From Syntrophaceae bacterium UBA1411 (GTDB taxonomy: Bacteria > Desulfobacterota > Syntrophia > Syntrophales > Smithellaceae): a stretch of DNA of 33,654 bases. Location: the NCBI GenBank assembly GCA_002304995.1, contig DBPV01000102.1:78168-111821 (forward strand), in the 5' to 3' direction. Position 1 is the stretch's first letter. Every line of letters begins with the position of its first letter. This document shows positions 15,564 to 22,473 of the stretch, one piece after another. The notes under the pieces are model-generated. The model searched no databases, was not told the DNA's origin, and worked only from the letters and a program-made list of their open reading frames with translations. The translations under genes and the position numbers were made by a program.

Positions 15564-17588
15564 CTATTTCATGTTGTACTGTTTCATTTTCCGGTAAAGC
15601 GTCGCGCGGGAAATGTTCATCTTTTCGGCAATGCGGTTTTTCCGCATTTTCGCGCCGAGCATCCTCAGAATCATCAGGCGTTCGGCCTCCTGGGGCGCTT
15701 CCACGTCCTCGCGGTATTCCGTGGCGAGGACCGGCCGGCGGATGTGCTCCGGCACCAGATCCAGCGTGAGTTCGGGAGTTTTGAGAAAGTTGATCATGCG
15801 TTCGATGGCGTTTTGCAACTCCCGCACGTTGCCGGGCCAGGAGTAATTCATGAAGGCCTCGATGACCCGCTTGTCCACCTGGGTGATTCTTTTTTTCATC
15901 GCGCTCGCGTAGCGCTTGACGAAATTCTCCGTCAGAAGCGGAATGTCATCGAGTCGCTCTCTCAGGGGCACCATCTCGATGGCGAAGACATTGGCCCGGT
16001 AATAGAGGTCCTCCCGGAAGTTGCTTTTGCGGACTTCCTCGCGCAGATCCTTGTTGGTCGCAGCAATGATGCGCACATCCACCGGACGGACGCGCGTTCC
16101 GCCGATGCGTAAAACGGTTTTGTCCTCGATCACCCGCAACAGCGCCGTTTGCAGCTCCAGCGGCGTTTCCGCGATTTCATCGAGAAAGAGCGTGCCGCCG
16201 TCGGCCAGTTCGAACTTGCCCTGGTTGCCGCCGCGGCGCGATCCGGTGAAAGCGCCTTCCTCATGGCCGAACAATTCGCTGGCGATCAGATCGCGCGGAA
16301 TGGCGCCACAGTTGATGGCGACATAGGGGCCGTTCCTCCGCTCGCTTTCGTTGTGGATGGCCTGGGCGAAAATGTCCTTGCCCGTTCCGCTTTTCCCCAG
16401 AAGAAGCACGTTGGAATTGCTCCGGGACACCATCCGGGCCTGGTCCACCGTCATCAGAAAACGGGCGTTCTGGCCGTAGATATCCTCAAAGCGGAAATTG
16501 GCGGAAGCGCCCATCATTTTGGTCACCATGGATTTGGCGCGCTGAATCTCGTTGAGGAGGATGATTTTGCCGATCATTTGCTGGTCGGCGGCCAGAATCG
16601 GATTGCAGGTGAGCGTATAGTCTCCGGCCTGGCTCCGGGAAGAAATCCGGACTTCCGTATCCGTCGTCGTCTCGCCGGATTCGATCAGATTAAAAAACTG
16701 CGTGTTGTCGCGGCTGAAAAGATCGCGGATCGGCCGGCCTTCCACACGGATGCCGGCCAGGCCGAACTTTTTGCGCGCGTTGTCGTTGATCAGCGTCACT
16801 TGGCCGGCGGAGTCCACTGCAATCAGCGCTTCCTGAATGGAGGAAATGACGGTCCGCTGATAGCTTGCAGCCACGCGGCTTTCCGCCAGCGCCCGGCGGA
16901 TCCGCAGTTCGTTTTCAATGGCGCCCGCCGCCGCCACGGCCATGCCCAGCGTATGCGGATTCGCGCGGTAGTACCGGCCGAAAATGGCGATGACACCGGC
17001 AAACTCGCCGTCCGGATCGAAGATCGGCGCGCCGGAGCCCGTCGCTCCCTGATACAGCCGGATATAGTGCTGGGAGCCGAAAACCTGCAGCGGCTTCTTG
17101 TAATAGGCCACCGTTCCGCCCGCCTGATTACCGGCATATCTTTCATGCCAGCAGGCGCCGACAAATCCCCTGGCCGTGCGGACAAGCTTGTCCTCTTCGG
17201 GATCGCCCAGCACTTCCAGGACATAGACGTCTTTATCCAGGAGACTGACCATGAAACCCGAACCTTCCAGAAACCGGTACAGATTCGTCATGAAAGGACG
17301 GCTGACGTCGATGAATTCCCTGTTTCTCTCCAGCAGGTCCTCCAGTTCATCGCCGGCCAGGACCTTGTTGTTCGGCCGCGACAGAGGATCGACGCCCAGT
17401 CTGGCGCAGCGCCACCAGGAGTCCAGAACCTCCTGGGGAATGATGGCCGGATCGACTTTGGGATCGCCCGAAATGAATCGCCGCCACTCCAGAAAGGTCT
17501 GCTGATAAAACCTTTCATAATACTCCGCGCCCATGAGATTCATCTCTTTGAGCAACTGACGTTTGGGTGATTTTTGCTTTTCCGCCAT
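15564..17588 (-). CDS. Sigma-54-dependent activator with GAF and PAS sensor domains (AcoR-like)
   Basis: 674 aa from the second of two tandem ATGs; GGGAGG is 4 nt before 17588 but only 1 nt before 17591. Residues about 70-225 form a GAF-type sensory region (QEVLDSWWRC, AGNQAGGTVAYY, GATGSGAPIFDPDGEFAGVIAIF), as in AcoR/AcxR. About 235-350 is a PAS domain. The AAA+ domain follows with Walker A GKSGTGKD, GAFTGS at 445-450 (contacts sigma-54), Walker B GGTLFLDEIAE, and R-finger region FREDLYYRANVF. The C-terminal Fis-type HTH ends in NRIAEKMNISRATLYRKM. It diverges from an acyl-CoA ligase gene that has a sigma-54 promoter, its likely target. The inducer is unknown. Confidence 0.95.
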   Translation of the reverse strand: MAEKQKSPKRQLLKEMNLMGAEYYERFYQQTFLEWRRFISGDPKVDPAIIPQEVLDSWWRCARLGVDPLSRPNNKVLAGDELEDLLERNREFIDVSRPFMTNLYRFLEGSGFMVSLLDKDVYVLEVLGDPEEDKLVRTARGFVGACWHERYAGNQAGGTVAYYKKPLQVFGSQHYIRLYQGATGSGAPIFDPDGEFAGVIAIFGRYYRANPHTLGMAVAAAGAIENELRIRRALAESRVAASYQRTVISSIQEALIAVDSAGQVTLINDNARKKFGLAGIRVEGRPIRDLFSRDNTQFFNLIESGETTTDTEVRISSRSQAGDYTLTCNPILAADQQMIGKIILLNEIQRAKSMVTKMMGASANFRFEDIYGQNARFLMTVDQARMVSRSNSNVLLLGKSGTGKDIFAQAIHNESERRNGPYVAINCGAIPRDLIASELFGHEEGAFTGSRRGGNQGKFELADGGTLFLDEIAETPLELQTALLRVIEDKTVLRIGGTRVRPVDVRIIAATNKDLREEVRKSNFREDLYYRANVFAIEMVPLRERLDDIPLLTENFVKRYASAMKKRITQVDKRVIEAFMNYSWPGNVRELQNAIERMINFLKTPELTLDLVPEHIRRPVLATEYREDVEAPQEAERLMILRMLGAKMRKNRIAEKMNISRATLYRKMKQYNMK

Positions 17589-17618
17589 CATGCCTCCCGT
17601 AAAGGGTAAAGTCTTTCT

Positions 17619-17673
17619 GAGAACGGTCTCACAAATGATTCAATAATGTCTCGGTGAGACGCGAATGAATCAT
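17619..17673. promoter_or_regulatory. Candidate upstream activating sites for the sigma-54 activator
   Basis: A fully symmetric dyad is centred on 17654: ATGATTCA (17635-17642), GTCTC-GGT-GAGAC (17648-17660), TGAATCAT (17666-17673), with 5-nt gaps on both sides. A second small dyad, GAGA-ACGG-TCTC (17619-17630), is centred about 30 bp, roughly three helical turns, away. The main centre lies about 115 bp upstream of the predicted transcription start, a usual enhancer distance. Confidence 0.72.
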
Positions 17674-17742
17674 CATTTGACACAAAAGTCCAGCCTAAAA
17701 TATAAATGCAAATCATATCGCATGTTTAATTGAATTTTTTTC

Positions 17743-17758
17743 TGGCACACTGTGTGCT
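17743..17758 (+). promoter_or_regulatory. Sigma-54 promoter of the acyl-CoA ligase gene
   Basis: TGGCAC at 17743-17748, five bases, then GTGCT; the GG at 17744-17745 and GC at 17756-17757 have the exact -24/-12 spacing. Only one core base departs from TGGCAC-N5-TTGC. Predicted start is near 17769. Confidence 0.82.
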
Positions 17759-17770
17759 TAAGCGCGGGTT

Positions 17771-17844
17771 GAAGATTAATTTCCCGCGGTTGCATACATC
17801 ATGTACATTAAGCCGGCGCCGCAATCAACCGCGGGAAATTCTTC
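17771..17844 (+). promoter_or_regulatory. Long 5'-leader hairpin of the acyl-CoA ligase mRNA
   Basis: A perfect 15-bp inverted repeat, AATTTCCCGCGGTTG (17778-17792) and its complement (17826-17840), extended by GAAG/CTTC after a 3-nt bulge. The loop is 33 nt and a T-rich stretch follows. It starts within about 2 nt of the predicted sigma-54 transcription start. It could protect the 5' end of the mRNA or act as a leaky or regulated terminator; the sequence alone does not decide. Confidence 0.75.
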
Positions 17845-17897
17845 TTTTGCCGATTTTTTCGGATGCGGTTGCAGAGGATTAAGGAGTAGAAATCGTT

Positions 17898-19556
17898 TTG
17901 CAAACTAGACCCTGGCAGAAAAATTACGACTACCTCGTTCCCACGACGATTCGCTTTCCCCGCTTTCCCGTCCAGAATTTTCTTCATCTCGCGGCGTCCC
18001 AGTTTCCTTTCAAGGCTGCAACGGATTTTTACGGATCGGAAATGACGTTCACGCAACTGCGCACGCAAACGCTGCGCATGGCGAACGCGCTGGTCCAGCT
18101 GGGGGTTAAAAAAGGCGACCGCATCGGCCTGGCCCTGCCCAACTGCCCACAGTATCTCATCGCCTACTACGCCATTCTTTCGGCGGGGGCGATCGTCGTC
18201 AACATGAACCCGCTTTACACGCATGATGAACTGAAATTCATGCTGGAAAATACAAACGTCGGGGTGCTGGTCACCTTCGACGGGGCGTTGCCCACCATGC
18301 GGCCGCTGGCCCGGGAACTGGATATGGTTCTCATTGTGACGCGCGTGACGGATTATATCACCGGTCTGGGCGTCAGCACCGCCAAAGGACTTGATCTTGA
18401 AGAGGGTTGGCATCATTTTTCCGAACTCATCGAAGGCTGCTCTCACACTCAGATTCCTCGCGTTGACCTCACCCCCTCCGATGCCGCCCTCATTCAATTC
18501 ACCGGTGGAACGACGGGCGTTCCCAAAGGCGCGCTGCTCACCCACGGCAACGTGGTGGCGGCGACGCTGCAGTGTTCTTTATGGGGCAATTCCATCACGT
18601 CCTTCGTGACCTACGAAAAACGCAATGTCCTGGGGATTCTCCCCTATTTCCACATTTACGGCAACACCTGCGCCATGAACTGGGGAATGCTCAACGCAGC
18701 CACGCAGGTGCTGGTGCCGCGTTTCGACATCGACGAAGTTCTGGGCACCATCAAACGCGTCGATCAGATCACTTACTTCCCGGCCGTTCCGACCATGATC
18801 ACGGCGGTCGTGAATCATCCCAAAGCGGAAGAAATGAACCTCGACCAGCGGTTCCGTTTTTTCAATTCCGGCGGCGCGCCCATGCCCTCGGAACTCATCC
18901 GGAAAGTGAAAGACCTCGGCATATTCTACGGTGAGGGCTGGGGCATGAGTGAAACCGCGTCTCTGGGCATTTCCAATCCGATTCTGTCGTGCCGCACCGG
19001 CGCCATCGGCGTTCCCATCATGGAGAACGACGTGCGGCTGGTGGATGTGGAAAACGGCATGCAGGACGTCAAACCAGGCCAGCCGGGTGAAATCCTCATT
19101 AAAGGCCCCTCGGTCATGCAGGGCTACTGGAACAATCCGGAAGAAACCAAACTGCAGCTGACCGACGGCTGGCTGCGCACCGGCGACATCGGGCAAGCCG
19201 ACGAGGACGGTTATATTTACATCGTCGACCGCAAAAAAGACATGATCATCGCCGGCGGATTCAACATTTATCCGCGCGAAGTGGACGAAGCGCTCTACAG
19301 GCATCCCAAAATCGCCGAAGCCGTCACGGTGGGCGTTCCCCATGAATACCGGGGTGAAACCGTCAAAGCCTTCGTGGTGGTCAAGCCCGGCGAAAACCTG
19401 ACCCAGGAGGAGGTCGTGGAATTCTGCCGCTCCAAGCTTGCCGCCTACAAAGTGCCCAAAGCGGTGGAGTTTCGCGAAAGCCTCCCGAAATCCGCAGTGG
19501 GCAAAATTCTGAGAAAGATTTTACGCGATGAGGAGGTCGCGAAACTCAAAAAATGA
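17898..19556 (+). CDS. Long-chain fatty-acid/acyl-CoA ligase (AMP-forming)
   Basis: Activates a carboxylic acid to its CoA thioester through an acyl-adenylate. It begins with TTG, AAGGAG lying 11 nt upstream; no ATG fits. 552 aa. Motifs: A3 phosphate loop FTGGTTGVPKGA, A5 GWGMSETA, A7 GWLRTGDIG, A8 DRKKDMIIAGGFNIYPREVDE, and catalytic Lys in KSAVGKILRKILRD near the end. It reads as a FadD-like enzyme; the chain length or aromatic nature of the substrate cannot be told. Expression is probably sigma-54 dependent through the divergent activator. The transcript has a long stem at its 5' end. Confidence 0.93.
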   Translation: MQTRPWQKNYDYLVPTTIRFPRFPVQNFLHLAASQFPFKAATDFYGSEMTFTQLRTQTLRMANALVQLGVKKGDRIGLALPNCPQYLIAYYAILSAGAIVVNMNPLYTHDELKFMLENTNVGVLVTFDGALPTMRPLARELDMVLIVTRVTDYITGLGVSTAKGLDLEEGWHHFSELIEGCSHTQIPRVDLTPSDAALIQFTGGTTGVPKGALLTHGNVVAATLQCSLWGNSITSFVTYEKRNVLGILPYFHIYGNTCAMNWGMLNAATQVLVPRFDIDEVLGTIKRVDQITYFPAVPTMITAVVNHPKAEEMNLDQRFRFFNSGGAPMPSELIRKVKDLGIFYGEGWGMSETASLGISNPILSCRTGAIGVPIMENDVRLVDVENGMQDVKPGQPGEILIKGPSVMQGYWNNPEETKLQLTDGWLRTGDIGQADEDGYIYIVDRKKDMIIAGGFNIYPREVDEALYRHPKIAEAVTVGVPHEYRGETVKAFVVVKPGENLTQEEVVEFCRSKLAAYKVPKAVEFRESLPKSAVGKILRKILRDEEVAKLKK

Positions 19557-19611
19557 TCTACACGGCCGACTTCAAAAGGCCGTCCACAAATCCCCTTTTT
19601 TTCCTGCCGAC

Positions 19612-19674
19612 GAGGGAGAGGGGGTCAGAGGCTCAAGGGCATATCCAACATGTCTTCTCTGAACCCTCTCCCTC
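19612..19674. repeat. Large imperfect palindrome downstream of the acyl-CoA ligase gene
   Basis: Arms at 19612-19630 and 19657-19674 are complementary over 18 positions with one inserted base (GAGGGAGAGGG ... CCCTCTCCCTC) around a 26-nt loop. A smaller dyad, ACGGCC ... GGCCGT, lies just before it (19562-19583). There is no T-run directly after either, so they could be rho-type ends, mRNA-protecting hairpins or an interspersed palindromic element. The whole gap 19557-19748 holds no gene that I can see. Confidence 0.6.
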
Positions 19675-19748
19675 ACCTTCCTCCCCGAAGAAGTCGCCCG
19701 ACCGGATTTTAATGAAGAGACTTTCTTGATCCCGCGGCGCTTTCGCTG

Positions 19749-19777
19749 TTGACTTGGCAACTCCGTTCTTCTATATT
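19749..19777 (+). promoter_or_regulatory. Sigma-70 promoter for the PAS-domain gene
   Basis: TTGACT (19749-19754), 17 bp, TATATT (19772-19777). Predicted start is near 19784. This rules out the longer N-terminal reading of the PAS protein beginning at 19754. Confidence 0.8.
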
Positions 19778-19882
19778 CTGACAGGATCATCGAATGAGCT
19801 GCTTTTTTTGTGTGTTTCTTTCCGCACGGCCGTTCAGAAAAATGATGACTTGAGGCGCAAGCGAACACGCCCGGATTTCGGA

Positions 19883-21397
19883 ATGAAAGACACAGACAAA
19901 TCTCAAAAATCGGCCCAAGCCCGGCATCCGGCAGCCGGCGCAAGACCGCTCTCCTCAATCCGGAAGAATAGCGACACAACACGACAGATCAGCGCGGAGC
20001 GCCTGCGGCTCGCGGCCCAGGCGGCCGACGACGCGATCTACGATTGGGATGTCCCTTCCGGAACGCTCTGGATCAGCGAAGGACATCGTGAACGACTGGG
20101 CTATCCCGCCGGCGCCGACCCGGCAAAGTGGTGGCGCGACCGTCTCCATCCCGAAGACCGGAATCGCATCCTCGACCAGACACACGCTCTTTCCAGAAGC
20201 CTGTCTTGCGCCTGGACGCGGGAATACCGGTTCCGGCGCGCCGACGGGGAGTACATCGAGGTCATCGACCGGGGCCGGGTCATCCGCAACAGCCAAGGCA
20301 AACCGGTTCGGATTGTCGGATCTCTGATCGACGTCACCGACCGTAAAGAAGTGGAATCCGCCTTGCGAGAAAGCGAAGCCACCTGTCGTCTGCTCATTGA
20401 ACATATTCCGATCGGCATCATCGTGCACGCGCCTGACAACCGCATCGTGATGAGCAACAAGCGGGCCGAACTTCTTTTGGAAACATCAGCCGCCGACATG
20501 CTGGGCCGGACGCCGTTCCATCCGGCCTGGAAGTTCCTGCACACCGACGGCAGCTCCCTGCCGCCGGAGGAGCATCCCGCCACGCTGGCTCTTGCGCAGA
20601 GCGCGCCGGTCGGCGACGCAGTGGTCGGCGTTGTCCGGCCGATCAGCGGCAGCACCGGCTGGTTTCTTGTCAACGCCCAGCCGCAGCGCCATCCGGAAGG
20701 CGGGCTGCACAGAGTCATTGTTTCGTTTATCGATATCACGATGCGGATCAATGTCCTGGAGGCGCTCCGGAAAAGCGAAGCCCAATACAGGTTTCTGACG
20801 GAAAAGATGAGCGATATCGTCTGGACTACGGACCGGAATCTGATCGTCACGTACGCGAGCCCGTCTGTTTTCAAGGCGCTGGGCTATACGCAGGACGAGC
20901 TTCTGGGACGCCCGGCCAACGACATTTTAACGACCGAATCGCTTGCGTATGTCGCGGATCTTCTGGCCCGGGAGCTGAAACTGAGCGGAGAGGTTCCGGC
21001 CGAACCCGGCCGTTCCGTCGCTTTTGAAACGGCCTATCATCACAAGAACGGCTCGGAAATCTGGTTCGACAATGTGGTCAGCTTCATCCGCGACGCTCAG
21101 AACAGAGTCATCGGGCTCTTCGGCGTCTCCCGGAATATCACGGAACAAAAAATTGCCGAGGCGGATAAGGAAAAGCTCATCCGGTATCTCCAGGAAGCCC
21201 TCTCCGAAATCAAGACACTGAGCGGAATGCTGCCGATCTGCGTTCAGTGCAAGAAAATCCGGGACGACAAGGGATACTGGAAACAAATTGAGCACTACAT
21301 CGCGGAGCATTCCGATGCCTCCTTCTCGCACAGTCTCTGTCCGGACTGCGCGGCTAAACTCTACCCCGGCCTTTTCAAAAACAAAGACAATCCGTAA
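19883..21397 (+). CDS. PAS-domain sensor protein with C-terminal CKKIRDD motif, no kinase domain
   Basis: 504 aa from the ATG at 19883; a TTG at 19850 is an alternative. Three PAS modules can be followed: about 37-150 (YDWDVPSGTLWISEGHRERLG, with EYRFRRADGEYIEV and a PAC segment), about 155-275, and about 280-410 (SDIVWTTDRNLIVTYASPS; IGLFGVSRNITEQK). There is no histidine kinase, GGDEF or other usual output domain. Instead the end (about 445-495) has a cysteine-rich tail: LPICVQCKKIRDDKGYW, then HSLCPDCAAKLYP. I know this tail from other PAS and receiver proteins of this group of bacteria, where its function is not established; the CxxC pairs suggest metal or redox chemistry. No membrane segment, so probably cytosolic. 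Confidence 0.85.
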   Translation: MKDTDKSQKSAQARHPAAGARPLSSIRKNSDTTRQISAERLRLAAQAADDAIYDWDVPSGTLWISEGHRERLGYPAGADPAKWWRDRLHPEDRNRILDQTHALSRSLSCAWTREYRFRRADGEYIEVIDRGRVIRNSQGKPVRIVGSLIDVTDRKEVESALRESEATCRLLIEHIPIGIIVHAPDNRIVMSNKRAELLLETSAADMLGRTPFHPAWKFLHTDGSSLPPEEHPATLALAQSAPVGDAVVGVVRPISGSTGWFLVNAQPQRHPEGGLHRVIVSFIDITMRINVLEALRKSEAQYRFLTEKMSDIVWTTDRNLIVTYASPSVFKALGYTQDELLGRPANDILTTESLAYVADLLARELKLSGEVPAEPGRSVAFETAYHHKNGSEIWFDNVVSFIRDAQNRVIGLFGVSRNITEQKIAEADKEKLIRYLQEALSEIKTLSGMLPICVQCKKIRDDKGYWKQIEHYIAEHSDASFSHSLCPDCAAKLYPGLFKNKDNP

Positions 21398-21597
21398 AGC
21401 GACCGGCGCGGCCAGAAAAGACCGGCGTCGGGCATCCTTATCTTGACCCTGCCGTCTTTTGGGTGTAGTGAAATTCTTAAATGATCCGAAAAAACATGGG
21501 CTGGCCCGTTTGCGCGTCCCTTTAATTTTTCGGGGCATCAGATGCCCGGTCGGAAAGCGGCATCACACATCAACCCCTGACGCAAAGGAGACAGCCC

Positions 21598-21948
21598 ATG
21601 AGTGATTTTCAAGGCCCTAAAATTACAAACATCAAGATCGATCCCGACAATCTTTACCGTGAAGAAACCTTCACGGATCTGACCTACGCCACCATCCGGC
21701 GGCTTTCTCCCGTCAAAATCGACGGAACCCCGGACGACAGCCGCGAACCGATGTTCACGGGGATGGCCCAGCTCATGTCCCCCAACGGACCGATTCCGGT
21801 GCAGTGCCTGATCGAAGGGGCTAAAACGCTGGCCGACGCGGCGGACAAACTGCCCGACGCCATCGAAAAAGCCGTTCAGGCGATGATCGCCGAAGCGCAG
21901 GAAGCGCAGCGGCAGGAAGACTCAAGAATCGTCCTGCCCGGCCAATAG
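21598..21948 (+). CDS. Small conserved-looking cytoplasmic protein, unknown
   Basis: 116 aa with an excellent ribosome site (AAAGGAG, 8 nt spacing). No signal or membrane segment. The first half is probably beta-rich (KITNIKIDPDNLYREETFTDL, MFTGMAQLMSPNGPIPVQCLIEGA). The second half is a helix rich in Ala, Glu and Gln (ADAADKLPDAIEKAVQAMIAEAQEAQRQ). The 200-nt gap before it holds a possible promoter (TTGACC 21443-21448, 17 bp, TAGTGA 21466-21471) but nothing else I can support. I do not recognise the family. Confidence 0.8.
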   Translation: MSDFQGPKITNIKIDPDNLYREETFTDLTYATIRRLSPVKIDGTPDDSREPMFTGMAQLMSPNGPIPVQCLIEGAKTLADAADKLPDAIEKAVQAMIAEAQEAQRQEDSRIVLPGQ

Positions 21949-22023
21949 AGGCTGACAGGAACAGGATGGAAGCCGCCCGTTCGATAACGCTTCACACCTG
22001 TTTTTCTCTTGCGAGGTGCAACC

Positions 22024-22413
22024 ATGATTGAAAATCCCGTCGCCGCCTGGCACACACTGGTAGAGAACAGAGACGCGGCCGCTCTGGACAACATTCTCGC
22101 CGACCAGGTCGTCTTCCATTCTCCGGTCGTCCACACGCCGCAGGAGGGAAAGCCGATCACAAAGCTCTACCTCACCGCCGCGCTGCACGTGCTCAACAAC
22201 GATACGTTCCGGTACGGCCGCGAGGTCGTCTCCGGCAACAACGCCGTGCTCGAATTTTTTACGGTCATTGACGGCATCTCCATCAACGGCGTAGATATGA
22301 TCACCTGGGACAAAGACGGCCGGATTACCGACTTCAAGGTCATGATCCGCCCCCTCAAGGCCATCACCCTGGTCCACCAGATGATGGGCGGCATGCTGCA
22401 AAAAATGAAATAA
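22024..22413 (+). CDS. SnoaL/NTF2-like small protein
   Basis: 129 aa from the ATG at 22024, preceded by GAGGTG; a TTG at 22009 would give five more residues but is not needed. The pattern fits the NTF2-like cone fold: helix AAWHTLVENRDAAALDNILADQVVFHSPVV, then GKPITKLYLTAALHVL, AVLEFFTVIDGISINGVDMITWDKDGRITDFKVMIRP. Such proteins are isomerases, hydrolases or binding proteins; no catalytic set can be assigned here. It lies 75 nt after the 116-aa gene and may be co-transcribed. Confidence 0.8.
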   Translation: MIENPVAAWHTLVENRDAAALDNILADQVVFHSPVVHTPQEGKPITKLYLTAALHVLNNDTFRYGREVVSGNNAVLEFFTVIDGISINGVDMITWDKDGRITDFKVMIRPLKAITLVHQMMGGMLQKMK

Positions 22414-22473
22414 GCCCGGCTTCGCCTTTGGGCAAAGCCGGCGCGGAGAATTTGTACGAAGGAGCGGGAAATC

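Noticed and set aside
16149..17570. 473-codon plus-strand frame opposite the sigma-54 activator
   Set aside because: The opposite strand carries intact GAFTGS, Walker and Fis motifs; the frame product is low-complexity His/Arg/Asp.
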